This document shows positions 1-11,200 of a DNA stretch of 64,000 nucleotides, in pieces. The position numbers were made by a program, and so were the translations under genes. Source of the DNA: Reticulitermes lucifugus (Eukaryota; Arthropoda; Insecta; Blattodea; Rhinotermitidae); the NCBI GenBank assembly GCA_026260175.1, contig JAKCWW010000388.1, positions 23,887-87,886 on the forward strand, in the 5' to 3' direction. The notes under the pieces are model-generated. The model had not been told where the DNA came from. It worked only from the letters and a program-made list of their open reading frames with translations, and made no database searches. Numbering within the stretch: position 1 is the first letter of the stretch; the number at the start of each line of letters is the position of its first letter.

Positions 1-2
1 TT

Positions 3-190
3 GAAGGAAAGATAGAGGGAAGGATAGAAGTGACGGGAAGACGAGGAAGAAGACGTAAGCAGCGACTGGATGGTCTTAAAGGGAAAGAGAAGGTACTGGA
101 AATTGAAATAAGACGCACTACATCGCACTGTGTGGAGAAATCGCTGTGGAAGTGTCTATGGACCAGTCATAAGAAAGAATACAGCATGAG
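3..190 (+). pseudogene. LINE ORF2 C-terminal tail (cut by window start)
   Basis: This is the far C-terminal end of a non-LTR retrotransposon reverse-transcriptase ORF. The first frame reads VTGRRGRRRKQRLDGLK, which I recognise as the basic stretch that follows the reverse transcriptase in many insect LINEs (usual form GRRGRRRKQLLDDLK). Near position 110 the reading frame changes, and the next frame gives TVWRNRCGSVYGPVIRK, matching the usual ending ALDRTLWRTRFGRGYGPVVRQ. The copy is therefore frameshifted and dead. Its 5' part lies outside the window, so element length and clade cannot be fixed. Family recognition is from memory. Confidence 0.75.
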
Positions 191-297
191 TGAATATCAG
201 TCGTACACAGATCTGCCTGAAGTGCAGGAGTCACCTGCAAATTCTAAGCACCAGAAGGTGACATGAAGCAAGTTGCGCACTGAAACCCCACAAATAT

Positions 298-352
298 TAG
301 GCGCCACGGTACAAATTTTATATCCTGTGTGAGCTGGCGCCCGGGGTTTGTG
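298..352. repeat. Dispersed GC-rich motif, copy 1
   Basis: A 55-bp block starting GGCGCCACGGT and ending GGGTTTGTG is similar over its whole length to 46338-46393 (GGCGCCACCAT to GGATTTGTG). Both contain a second GAGCTGGCG box. The family is not recognised. Confidence 0.5.
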
Positions 353-711
353 TCAGAAAAGTTAAAAATTATCCTGACCCACATAATTTTTCTATATCAA
401 TTTTAGACACGTTTCTTTGTAATAATACATGCATTTCTGACTTTTCGGAGATGCTTACTTTCTCATCACCCATAAACAAGAACCTCATTATGAGTGTAGA
501 ATCATAAAATCGGGGAACATACTAGCTCAATATGTCTTGTTCAAAACATGATCCAATTTCGGGCTCTTGTAAACACCGTAATATATGTTGGGATTACATA
601 AGATGAGGGGAATTTGTTGACCAACTAAGCAACTATTAGGTTGTAAAGAGCAACATTATTACACAAAGTCAGGTACTTGGATTATGAGGGAAATATTGAA
701 TGACACGAAGG
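353..711. other. Unassigned stretch
   Basis: AT-rich DNA with no open frame of note and no repeat I can name. Confidence 0.5.
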
Positions 712-835
712 TTACTGTCTTCTGGGATATGATGCCGTGCAGATTGGCATCCACTGACGTTCACAGTAAATTTCTACCAGACTGCATGACATCACTTCTA
801 AGAAGACGGTGATCAGCGCAGTAATAATCATCAGA
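712..835. repeat. Family F fold-back element, degenerate
   Basis: It begins CTTCTGGGATATGATGCCGT, the left end of family F, followed by a worn CACTGACGTT core. It closes with ATGACATCACTTCTAAGAAG, a decayed inverted copy of the left end. The copy is old. Confidence 0.5.
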
Positions 836-1772
836 TTCTCAATACTTCGTCATTGGAACGGAATACTGACTGTAATATACCATCTCATTATGTCCAGAAT
901 ATAAAGCCTAAAATAGACATCACAGAGGCATATAGATTTTAAATTCATATACTGATCAAATTTAATCGCCTCTGTTTGCCACAGATATTAATCCCCCACA
1001 CAGAAAGTAATTGTTTCGAATTATCCGCTTCAGTTTATTTCATGAATTCATTTATAATTCTGCGTATCGGATTACACACAGTAGGCGTTAATTCTTTAAT
1101 CATAAAAACTGTGGCCACTAAATCATTAAAATACACAAAATTACAAAAAACGTTTAGCGCGGAGAATTGTTAGGCACTGTATTTTGCATTTCGGAGCTGC
1201 AAGAGTCTCACACTGCCTAATTGCATGTGAGGCATTTTCATTATGTTACTTACAATGACTACTGTAAACAGACGGCCGAAATTTCAAAAGGAAGTTGCTG
1301 AGCATATTAAGTTTTGAGAAGACCACAGTGTGATACGTGGGCCTTCTCTCTCGTTTCAAACTTAAATAAATTTGTCAAAAATACCTAATGTCAATAACGT
1401 AATACACTTTAATACCAAATACGCACCTTCTTTTATCTATATGTACAGTGAATTACTCAAATTTGCTGCAATATCGACAACTCAAATAGATATTTCAGTG
1501 TCATTTATTGTTGCCATATTCTCTTCCTATTCCTTATATCAACTCTGATACTTTCTGCCAACTCATAACTAGCAACATAAAAACTAGTCTTTGCTTTCAT
1601 ATCCCATTCCTGCTATAACTATTTGTTAACGTACGTACCGAATAAACATAACGGTAGAAGTTCAAGATCAGTTCCTTTACATAAGAGGATGTACATATCG
1701 AATTTACGAATTGTCATCCTAGGTACGTCCAACTCGACTGTGACTGTTGTTTACTTAACTTACTCCTTTCAA
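836..1772. other. Unassigned stretch
   Basis: AT-rich DNA. The 65-codon frame at 976-1173 resembles no family I know and is probably chance. Confidence 0.5.
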
Positions 1773-1932
1773 TCTGTGGTCTTTTGGGTGATTACACGGC
1801 GTCGTGAGGTAATTATTTACCGACGTTTCGGGACAACGTGTCGGTCCCATCTTCACGGGTCGAGATTCCACGAAAGAAAATCACCCAAAAGACCACAGAT
1901 TACATCAACAACGCGGCGGAAGCCTGAAATCA
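1773..1932. repeat. Family F fold-back element, palindromic copy
   Basis: The arms at 1773-1793 and 1879-1899 form a perfect 21-bp inverted repeat (TCTGTGGTCTTTTGGGTGAT and its complement). Between them lie the family landmarks TTACACGGCGTCGTG and ACCGACGTTTCGGGA, then CCCATCTTCACGGG. The usual outer tail GCGGAAGCCTGAAAT follows at 1918-1932. The perfect arms suggest a recent copy or recent gene conversion between the arms. A 118-codon open frame runs through it but is a by-product of the repeat. Confidence 0.75.
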
Positions 1933-1960
1933 ATGTTACTCCTTTCAGTTCAGTAAAATA

Positions 1961-2145
1961 CAGTCGAACTCGGTTATAACGTCTTGAAAGGGACTTAACA
2001 TTTTATGTCGTTATAAACGAGTATTGTTCTAACCGAGGAGTATAATGTTATGGTTAACAGTTATGAATTAATTGGTACTACAAAATACCTGACGTTATAT
2101 AAAAGGTGTCCTAAAAACCGACGTCGTTATAACCGGGTTCGTCTG
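1961..2145. mobile_element. pogo/Tigger-like MITE
   Basis: This 185-bp non-autonomous DNA transposon has terminal inverted repeats CAGTCGAACTCGGTTATAAC at the left and, read on the minus strand from the right end, CAGACGAACCCGGTTATAAC. It is flanked by TA on both sides (1959-1960 and 2146-2147), the target duplication expected for the Tc1/mariner/pogo superfamily. CAGT-type ends with a TTATAACG block fit pogo/Tigger MITEs. It has no coding capacity. It sits just downstream of the family F copy. Confidence 0.75.
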
Positions 2146-2148
2146 TAG

Positions 2149-3612
2149 TAAGATTTTTAAATTCAATTTTCTTCGAGTATAAAGAACGAGAGAAATGGAA
2201 ATGATGGGTATCTAATCAGTGACGAAACAGAAGGTAAAAGTCGCGAAATTACTAGCGCTATTGGTCCTCTCAGTCTCCTCGTAATACGGGATTTGTCTTC
2301 GGATTTTAACTGGGAATAAAGGTACCTTTAGTAGAAAAATACGTCTGTCGTCAAACTGGATTAGTGGTTATTTTCTTAATGATGAAAGTATGTTAACATG
2401 GTATGACATTTTCTAAAGGATATTTCTATCTGGTGAGATACAAACATATACTCCACAAACTTTATCGACATATAACACGGAATGTATGCGAATTTTATTT
2501 CATTTTAACCGAATATTTTATCTAAAAGAACCATACATACAGGATGTTACTGATTGAGAAAGCCATCAGTTACGTCTTCCTTCATATATTAATAAAACAC
2601 ACTTTACCAATAAAGAAAGAAGAACCGACAGGGAATATGCTATATTTATAACAAAACAATAATTATAACTAAAGTAAAATGAATTGTAATTTTTAAGATA
2701 TAAGAACAAATTATTATGCATTTTAATACAGAAGAAAGATTTAGGGCATTATGTATAGCAATGTCGTTGTAAGGAATTAAGATCGCATTCTAGACATTTT
2801 ATAATTTTTATAGATTTAGAATTTTTTTACATTTTCGTACTACCAGATTAGCCTGAAGTTGACTCATTAAGGTCGAAACACGTTGCTCGAGGTAATGTGA
2901 CAAGTTATTTATTAATAATAACAAAACGTTTTGTTGACAGTGCATAAGAACCGTTCATTATCAGTGGTTATTTCGTGACCAAATACCAAAAAATTAAAAG
3001 CAAATCGTATGTAAGTAAATAAATTTAATCCAGTTTTCTACCCATGTGTATTCCCCGTATATACTAGTCGAATAAACGCATCAGTCTATTTTAGCCTCTG
3101 AAAGATAATGTGGCTACATTATATACAAAGTTTCTACCTCATTGAAAACACCAAGTGATTCCATTAGAAAGACCAAGCAGTTTATGCTGTGTGAGGAAAA
3201 GATCGGCGTTGGTTGTGAGAATTATACGGAGAACAAAAAAGGCAAGTGCAAGTTATAATAATCAGTTGGCTCGTAAGGTTTAAACTTAAAAGAGTACTGA
3301 CCAGACAGTGTGGAAGCACATAGGAAGCAGCACAGAGTGCACAAAAACTTAAGCTTGGTATAAATACTTTAATTGGCTAGGAATATTTAAATTCATCCCA
3401 AGTACTTGGTCGACCAGTTATGAAGGTTACATGTAGAAAACTGTTGAACCTGCCTACACTAACAAAGTTTTCCCTATCCCCTGACCTACTTCAGAACTAT
3501 TGAAGATAATGCTGAACAAAAGTTAAATTGAGAGCATGAGAGTAATGCAGTTTTAATTTACATTTATTCCTGTTTTTTGTTCTGTGCAGATCAAGCTTCC
3601 CTCTCTTTGTAT
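2149..3612. other. Unassigned AT-rich stretch
   Basis: About 1.5 kb with no gene-like frame. A short GGTCGAAACACGTTG box near 2872 recalls the CCGAAACRT motif of other repeats here, but nothing else supports an element. Confidence 0.5.
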
Positions 3613-3672
3613 TATAATCGTATCATATTTCCAAACAACAATAATACGATTATATATATATATACATATACA
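3613..3672. repeat. Hairpin followed by TA microsatellite
   Basis: A perfect 11-bp inverted repeat, TATAATCGTAT (3613-3623) and ATACGATTATA (3644-3654), runs directly into a TA/TATACA tract. Confidence 0.7.
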
Positions 3673-4866
3673 TACGCGCGAAAAATATTCAATAAATAAG
3701 TTTGCCTACGTCATAAAAATAAATGACAAATAATGTAAGCGTTCAAAGTAGCTCAATTAATCCTTTGAAGCGTCATTATGTTACCCACACCTTAATCTCT
3801 AGCACATTGCTGCATTTGGCCCATACTGGCATCAGTTTAAAAACATTCCGTCGCGATATAAATTGTGCTGTTGCATTCGCACCGTTGACGCACAGCCATT
3901 TCCTCTTCCTCATTGTTGTGAAATATGCAAAGATGTCAAGATTGGACAAATGCATCAGTGTTCCCTGGAATTATGTTGAAAAATAGTGATACTTCAGTGG
4001 AATATGAGCTACATTGTACCTTATAATGACTTCCCATTTAATTTTTATGACCTCATGACTCCTGCTTATTGGACATCCCTCGTGTATATGTGTGATTATA
4101 CATACATACACACCTCTCTGTGGTTTGTTTAGCCACAATGTCCATGTCTAGGCTAGACTGCTATGTGTAAGTATAGGAATGCGGATCATTGGTGAAAGGA
4201 TAATTGACAGGGGAAACCAAAACTAATCGGAGACAAACCTATGTCAGTGCCACTTTGTTTCACACGGTAGAAGCTAGTTAGTCAGAGATACTGACAGCAT
4301 GGTAAAATAAATCACAAAGATAACAGTGATGTTAGTATTTATACAAAGTTTTTTATTTATGCACAATTGTTTTAACGCTCAAACTCACTATTCTTTGCAG
4401 GTAAGTGGCGCTGACAAAATGAAGTGGTCCAGAAACGGTAAGAACTTGTAAGACTTTACCTGTAATGTTTATGACATCTTTTAAGAATCGGGATGATAAC
4501 AACGTGAAAGAAGTCAAGAATGTAGAGTTTATCTGTAATATGCCTAGACGTAATGTGACTACCTCGGCAACGTTGTATCTCTGCAACACTTGTTTCTGCA
4601 ATACATAAATATCACTATAAGATACGCATCCAAAATTGCGAAGAAAGATTTTGATGTTCTAGGCAGTGTCTAAGTAATTTATTTGTCTGCTCTAGAGTGT
4701 ATTATCTCTCTGTAATTTACTGTTATTCAGGCAGAAACTATTTTCCTTCATAGCTGTTCTGAACACTGTACGTGACACGCCGTGTGCCGCCCGATGAAGG
4801 CTTTCTCTAAGACAAAAGCTGCCGCTTTATATGTCACGATAAAGAAGACTCTGTGTTTTGACACAT
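3673..4866. other. Unassigned stretch
   Basis: Short frames at 3723-3986 (+) and 4353-4601 (-) have no recognisable domains. No repeat family was identified. Confidence 0.5.
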
Positions 4867-5122
4867 CTTTTTTTCATGGCTCGACAACCCTAGTGGACCT
4901 AGGCCTCCTAATTGTTGAAGTTTCGAGATCACACTCAGACAAACCACACTCGGTAGGACTCCTCTAGATGAGTGATCGGCCCGTCGCAGGGACCTCTACC
5001 TGACAACACACAACACCCACAGGAGACATACATCCATGCCCCCGGCGGTATTCGAACCCGCAATCCCAGCCAGCGAACGGCCTCAGACCCACGTCTTACA
5101 CCGCGCGGCTACCGGGATCGGC
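4867..5122 (-). mobile_element. SINE family A, near full length
   Basis: This is a tRNA-derived SINE in minus orientation. On the minus strand the head at the high-coordinate end reads GCCGATCCCGGTAGCCGCGC with an A-box-like GTAGCCGCGCGG, and a B box GGTTCGAATACC near 5048-5059. The head resembles class II (Leu/Ser) tRNAs. The body includes the conserved GTCAGGTAGAGGTC block and the CACACTCAGACAAACCACAC site that has expanded in other copies. The 3' end is an A tract (a T run at 4867-4874). The flanks show only a doubtful target duplication, so this is probably not the youngest copy. Confidence 0.85.
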
Positions 5123-5999
5123 TTTTACATAATTACATCCTACAATTTCGCTTCCCGCTTTTAATACATGCTTTAGAAAACAAGTAAGTGATAAAGTAAT
5201 TACATGGAATAAGATCTTCCTGGAAACCTAATAGCAATTCACTTCCATATACATTACAACCCAACACTAATTTTATTCTAAGCCAAACTATTCCAAACGG
5301 CGACAGAAAATCAAAAATACTGAAAGCTAAAATTCCTCTAGATTACTGTCAGAAGTACAATCACACCTCACAAAAAACAGAGCCTGTCCCCCTTATGAAG
5401 ATCAAAAAATTAATCCTTTTTAAGATAAAAATGGTTGTGTATTGTAAAGAAATATATGAACCATATAAACACAATCTGCGAGATGAATGCATAATTTTTC
5501 ATATTAAAGCAGATGGTATCGGCAGTTAATACTGTACTTTAAAGGGTTAATGTTATTTATCAATTTACCAAAACCGGCGACCAAGCCTGAAGGATTCTTT
5601 CCTGCTGCCAGATTATGAATGGGCCTAAGTAAGCATTACTGGTCTATAATGGGATGGGGTTCATTATGGATTAAGTGTGTAAGCTATGTCCTTCTCACGC
5701 CGTTTCCATTTAAACTGCGCTGACTGACATAGACATAAAGTAATTTGTTTTTCTAAAGTAAGGCACTTCAGAGTTTGGAAGGAAGGGGGCGAGATAAAAC
5801 GGGCTAAAGAGGGCTACGCATAAAGATACGAAGAAAATATTCACCTTTAAATTTCAATGAGTCTTCGCCACGGGTATTAATAAACGCAAACTCGTGTTGA
5901 AGATAGGAACACTTCTGTTTAACGATCGTCCATTGCCTCCGTCTCAGGTTGGTTAAGTACCTGAAGAATGGATTTGAAAGAAAAACACCGAGGCCGCTG
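5123..5999. other. Unassigned stretch
   Basis: AT-rich. ACTTTAAAGGGTTAA near 5532-5546 looks like one worn end of family D, but no partner end is visible. Confidence 0.45.
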
Positions 6000-6505
6000 T
6001 GTTTTCAGGCGCGTTCGCAAAGTTGCGAAAAGCGGCTATTAGCTTCGACTTGTCTGTCTGCCAGTCCGCATGGAACAACTCGGCTCCCACTGGGACGGAT
6101 TTTCATGAAATTCGACATTTCAGTATTTTTCGAAAATATGTCGATAAAATTCAAGTTTTATTAAAACATGGCAAGAATAACGTGTGCTTTACATGTAAAC
6201 CTACATACATTTATGATATCTTGCTCACTTCTTCTTAGAATGAGAAATGTTTTGAACAAATGTGTAGAGAAAATCACACATTCTATGTTCAATATATTTT
6301 TTTCGAAAATCATGCCTTGTATTAGATAATGTGTAAAAATGTGGTACAGCCACACAGGCCATAGATGACAATATAATACGGCGCATGCGCTTTGCATAAC
6401 GGATAACTAAGGCTACAGACACACACTCAGAATATGTAATACTTATTGCTTTTGCACGGCAACAATGAATAGGCGAAAGCGCCTCAGTATTACGTTATAC
6501 ATATG
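6000..6505 (-). mobile_element. Family C element, minus orientation
   Basis: A copy of a roughly 500-bp AT-rich element seen five times in the window. Its inverted ends are AGGCGCGTTCGCAAA (6008-6022) and GCGAAAGCGCCT (6473-6484). Landmarks on the minus strand are GGCGCATGCGC just inside one end, an A/T-rich middle with TTCTAAGAAGAAGTGAGCAA, and GTCCCAGTGGGAGCCGAG near the other end, followed by GCAGACAGACA. There is no coding capacity. Several short overlapping frames here are by-products. The class is uncertain; short inverted ends suggest a MITE. Confidence 0.75.
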
Positions 6506-6540
6506 TTCCCTATCTGGTTCTGACTTAAGGAAGGCCTGTA

Positions 6541-6561
6541 TATACATATATATATATATAT
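6541..6561. repeat. TA microsatellite
   Basis: A run of alternating T and A of about 20 bp. Confidence 0.85.
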
Positions 6562-7584
6562 GTCGTTCTGCCCCCAATGTGCATATTCATATGAACGACA
6601 GGCAACTCCCCATTGTCTCCGAACCTATAAACCTTGCAACTAGGCAGTTACGGGGGCATGCAGATGATATACCTATTGTTCTGTGCCTAGAAGAGGGTGC
6701 ATTTGTTACTGCTTTGTTGCCTCCATCAGTGTGTAAATTCAAGTAATTTCTTTCTTTGCAACGGGGCTTATACGTGGAAAATAATCTTATTCACCTGCTT
6801 TCAACTTCTTGTAAGCTAATTATGCTCATAAAATTAATGTTTTATTAAGATCTTGTATCTATTTGTGGGCTTGATTAAGTTTTGCAAAATAGGGGTATAG
6901 AATCAATTTCAATTGAATTTGGATTTGGTTGTGATCGATGATAAAACACTGAAGGTCAAATTGAAGTCTAAGGCCAACCGATTAATAGCTGCTAGATTAT
7001 AACTATAATTATTATTATGGCACTTTTTTACGTTGGACTCCGTAATTCTGTGATTAAAATAAAATATTCTAATAACACGATGTTTCGGAAACTGTCTCCT
7101 TCGTTAGGTAAAGAAGGGGGAAGAAGCTTACTTATCTGAGCCTAATAATGAATATTAGATTTACCTGATGGGTATAACTGAGTAAAGTCTCTCACCCCTC
7201 TTTTGTCTCTGCAAACAGAGACAAAATCAAAGTCCGAGACGTCTTGCTGTTAGAATGTTTTATTTAACCAACGAAAAAAATCCAGTTGGAGTGCCGTATT
7301 ACCAATAATTAATAAGAAGATTAATAATGTAGAAAATAATAATAATAGTAATTAATTCTCGTAAATTTAAGAAGTACAAAATCCTAGGTTCCACAGAAAT
7401 CTGAGGATTTTTTCAGTATTCCTAAAAACAGCTTATTATGTATATAAGTAGACAATATTGACCACTTACACATGTATTTTAAACATCTTTTGTGCGAATA
7501 ATATTTAACTGGATTAGGTCACGCTTCTCCAAATAAGTAGCACGTAATATAAATTAGGGACAGAATAGTTCTTACTATGATGGA
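6562..7584. other. Unassigned stretch with a small palindrome
   Basis: No gene. A perfect 11-bp inverted repeat with a 4-base loop, TTTTGTCTCTG and CAGAGACAAAA, lies at 7201-7226. ACGATGTTTCGGAAACTG near 7078 recalls the family F core. Confidence 0.5.
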
Positions 7585-7775
7585 CCGAGAGAGCTGATTT
7601 TGACTCCCGTCAGGGGCAAGGAATTTTTCTCCCCACCGCATCCAGAGCGGCTGTAGGACACATTCAATGAACCCTGGGAGATCTTTCAGCAAGGGCAGAA
7701 TCTAAATCTGGCCAAAGACCTGCATCGTTTCTTGTGGTTAAAAATGCGTAGAGGTATGTATCCACTCCACCCAGG
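7585..7775 (+). mobile_element. SINE family B, old degenerate copy
   Basis: It starts at a worn B-box region (GACTCCCGTCAGGGGCAAG), continues with ATTTTTCTCCCCACC, and ends with the diagnostic GCGTAGAGGTATGTATCCAC (family consensus GTAGAGCTATACCTCTACTC). The tRNA A-box part is not visible. Confidence 0.6.
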
Positions 7776-9424
7776 AGCACAAGTTGCAAATTTCCTCATC
7801 CCATAAAATTCTAATATAATCACATAATTAATAGTTATGAGAATTAAGCAGTCCTCTTTGTGACGTGGAATTTTGTAAATTTAAGAGAGCGGTTGGCTGA
7901 GAAGGCCCTGAATTGTGGGCCATCTGCAATTGTGTAGGTGGTAGAACAATAGCAACACACGTTATTACCCTCAAGGGTATTTAAGTTTTATTTTCCCATG
8001 GCGTGGATTTAGCAACATTTTGCATTCAGACGTTCCACACTGTTTTCACTGTATTAATTAGTTCTGCAGGATATGCTTCGCGTTTCTCTTGCCTTCTCTG
8101 CTTCATCGCCCCTCAGCACAGATACAAACATCGCTGAAATATTCGAGTTCATAAGGTTCCGACTACTGGAGGAGTAGAGTAAATTAAAGTCATAGCAACA
8201 AACCAGAACATAATGGTCGAATTGGTAGCATTCCTGCTTCTTCTTAGTAAACCTTCTCTTTCCTTCGTGGTTTATTTAACGATGCTGTCCGTAATTCTGG
8301 TTATATAGCAAAGAACACTAGGACGGTGCATGAATGATAAATTGGTAAAAATCTGAAAGTTCTTCTCTCCTAATCGCGTTTTTATTCCGGAATTTTCCTT
8401 GACGGGATGAAGAAACCCACAAAAAGTTCAGTCGATGTCCCAGGAAAGGGTCGAAGAAAGCATCTGCCGAGCGTAAGCCTAAGAGTGTTGTCGAAAATCC
8501 GAAACGCTCTTTTCTGGATGTTTGGAAGTTTAAATTGCCATCAAAGGACACTTATCCTGATTGTGGGGTTTCCCGGTTTCCCTCCCTCCCCCCCCTCCAA
8601 CCCAAAGCCACAGGCAAATACCGGATAGAAGCTAAAATTAGGCAAGGACTCTCTCCTTCCACATATTTTCCACATCGTTTTAGCTACTGACAGCATCTTT
8701 AAATAAGTCATAAAAATCAGCAACTTCGTGAGGCAGGAGCCCACGATATTTAGGTGGTCAGAAAAACTCATAGCCTTTTACGGAACATTAAGGAATATCG
8801 CAATGTTCAAAAAAATTCCAAAGGACCCTATCATCAGCCAGATAAATCCATTCCATGTCTTATTCCTTAAACGTCCATCTTAGTATTGTCTTTCGATCGA
8901 CATTCATAAATTACAGACAAATACTGACCACCTTATCGACAGTCACCTTCTCAAGTACAAATTTCTGTATATATTTATTTAGTGATTTTATAAACTTCAG
9001 GGCTGTTTCGATGACATGTTGCTCAGAGCTGCTTCTAGCTTATTCTTTTGTGTACTTTTGCCAAAACCAACAATACCGCGCCTCCCTTCATTTACACACT
9101 ATTATCACCTTAAACACCTCACACCACGTGTGTTACGCATTATTCATTATGATGTTAAAAACGTCGCTTAAAAACGTATTTATAGCAAAGTAACATACAC
9201 CTGAATGTGGCAAGACTCATATTTATGTGCTTACTAGTTTAAAGGTTAATTAATGTGTTTATTTTAATATTAGCAATGGATTTTATGATTAGCGGACAAC
9301 CGCTCTCTAATGCAATTGTAAGTCCCGGTATTAAAAATTCAAGCAAAATTAAATTAATTTTTTCGTGCAGGTTTTATATTCCTAAACACGTTGAAACAAG
9401 TGACACTATGAATGAGTGTTCAGA
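7776..9424. other. Unassigned stretch
   Basis: Overlapping short frames at 8318-8771 and 8855-9193 have no known domain. A C-rich run lies at 8581-8601. No repeat was named. Confidence 0.45.
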
Positions 9425-9812
9425 CAAGGTAGTAATAATGATAGATGTGGCAATAACAGCGGACAGAAATGACGCGCAAAAGGAAGCAGAAAAGAAACTA
9501 AAATACAAGAGTTTATGCACAGAGATACAACGAAGGTGTAACATGAAGTGTATGATCACACCACTAATAACTGGAGCCACCTTAATAGTAACAAAAGGTT
9601 TAAAGAAGCACTTGGAAGCCATACCCGGAAAGCGTTCAATACATTCACTACAAAACGCAGATACACTTGCAACATGACACATAACACGGAAAGTTCTGCA
9701 GTCTGAAACTTGAAGCCTGAGCGGTGGGGATCACCGTTGGTTCAGGAGAAGTACCAGGGAGAAAAGGCCTGTGACAAGAGACGAAATAATAATAATAATG
9801 ATAATAATAATA
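9425..9812 (+). pseudogene. LINE 3' end: endonuclease-like C-terminal domain plus AAT tail
   Basis: The C-terminal part of a non-LTR retrotransposon protein reads IDVAITADRN, KEAEKKLKYKSL, then KGLKKHLEAIPGKRSIHSL, then HITRKVLQSET and STREKRPVTR, followed by an AATAATAAT tail (9785-9812). I recognise this as the conserved C-terminal domain of a LINE family common in insects; its KPD...DVA...K layout resembles a restriction-like (PD-D/E-x-K) endonuclease. Two in-frame stops interrupt it, in AACATGACAC (about 9671) and AAACTTGAAGCC (about 9707). Both stops recur exactly in the 47731-48055 copy. The 5' boundary is approximate. Confidence 0.75.
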
Positions 9813-10240
9813 ACTGATCTAACTATCCACAACAACAAACCAGATGTAGTTATGCTTGACAAAACCATCAAAGAAGCATACTTAATCGCTGTAGCAATTT
9901 CCAACAGTCACAACCTTCACAGCATCATCACCCAGAAGCTACAGAAGTATACAGACCTAAAAGAAGAGCTAACAAGAATATGGCAACTGAATGCAATCTA
10001 TATAGTGCCATTAGTATTATCCACAGTGGGCATTATCACAAACAAATTACACGACAGTTTGAAACTGCTTAATCTCCGCCCTTCTCTGTATATTCTAATG
10101 CAGAGAACAGTAATACTTAATACATGGCGTATAGTTACAAAGTTTTTGACTGAACAGTGAATAAGTGGGACCCGTACTCTTTTGAGAACCAGCTTAACCG
10201 CTGTGAAGTAAGGAAAGTGGATGATGATGATAATTATGAT
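9813..10240 (+). pseudogene. Second LINE C-terminal domain fragment, joined to the first
   Basis: Directly after the AAT tail of the preceding fragment a second, diverged version of the same domain starts: TDLTIHNNKPDVVMLDK, then AYLIAVAIS (the expected IDVA has lost its Asp), QKYTDLKEELTRIWQLNA, then VPLVLSTVGII, ending about 10158. A GATGATGATAATTATGAT tail follows at 10218-10236. It carries the N-terminal KPD motif missing from the first fragment. The arrangement suggests that the first fragment inserted into an older LINE of a related family, or a head-to-tail pair of truncated insertions. Confidence 0.65.
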
Positions 10241-10639
10241 TATACTGTTAGCAAGATTTTCATAAAGGAAGGAATTTGCACAATACAGTGTGTAAATTGC
10301 AGTTTAAAGTACAGTAACTTATGCAGAAAAGTGTAACAAAACATAAATATTGTTACACCATCTAACCAGAATATTGTAGCAAAATACGAAGGCTTTAACG
10401 CCGCCATTAACAAAGTCTGTCAAGGGATACTATACTGAGAGGTTTTAATCAGCTCCGTCCTCACAAATTACTTATTCTCACTTCATGAACTCTGCACTGG
10501 AGTACTTCATTTTAAGTGTCAATATCAAAACTTAATCGAGAAGCTAGCCAAGAAACTGCCGGCTCTTGGTGAAACTTGAATGTACATTGGAGAGCACAAA
10601 CCAAAAGTTATTTTATAAATCAATTATCAGCCTCGTATT
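10241..10639. other. Unassigned stretch
   Basis: No gene or repeat recognised. Confidence 0.5.
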
Positions 10640-10765
10640 CAGTGAGTACCGGTGGATATCAAGCGGGCATTACGTGAAGCTGACCACTCACCTCTTCTAA
10701 TGTCCAGGTTAAGAAGACCTGGAGCTATACCTCTAATCCGTCATATGCCTTCACACTTGCACAGA
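10640..10765 (+). mobile_element. SINE family B, 3' part only
   Basis: It contains TGACCACTCACCTCTTCTAA, AGGTTAAGAAGACCTGGAGC, ATACCTCTAATCC and ATATGCCTTCA, the worn 3' half of family B. There is no tRNA head. Confidence 0.55.
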
Positions 10766-11149
10766 AATAATGTTACTGCACTTTTACTCTTTTAGTTAGC
10801 CTTATTCTGAATGTCGAATTATTAGCTTTCACAAGCACAGTGATACGACCTGCTTTAACGTTCAGAAACTCTTCATTTGCTGACGCTCTTAAGTGTTTTG
10901 TATGGTCCTCACAATGAACAGCGATTATTTCCATACGTAGTGACAGGGCGGTCATTGTAATGTGGATGCATTGTGAAGGAGGATCTGAATTTAATATTGT
11001 ACATCTGACGTGAAATTTATACACATATACAAGTTTATTACCAACTAATTCCACCAGTATTACAAATTATTGATTTTTATATATGTTATTATTTACGATC
11101 AACAAGTCACATAAAACCTTTCTATGTCTTTGAATATTGTTGCTCCCTG
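10766..11149. other. Unassigned stretch
   Basis: A 93-codon minus-strand frame (10773-11054) has no recognisable domain. Confidence 0.45.
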
Positions 11150-11200
11150 AGGATGGCTACGGAAGGTAGCCGAAACATATAGGAATACTTTTGTAATATT
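11150..11200 (+). repeat. Stem-loop motif CTGAGGATGG...CCGAAACAT
   Basis: CCCTGAGGATGG is followed by the inverted pair GGCTAC/GTAGCC and CCGAAACATATAGG. The same layout occurs at 15325-15365, on the minus strand at 40925-40985, and in each half of family F (CTGAAGATGGAGGC...CCTCCGAAACGT). Confidence 0.5.
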
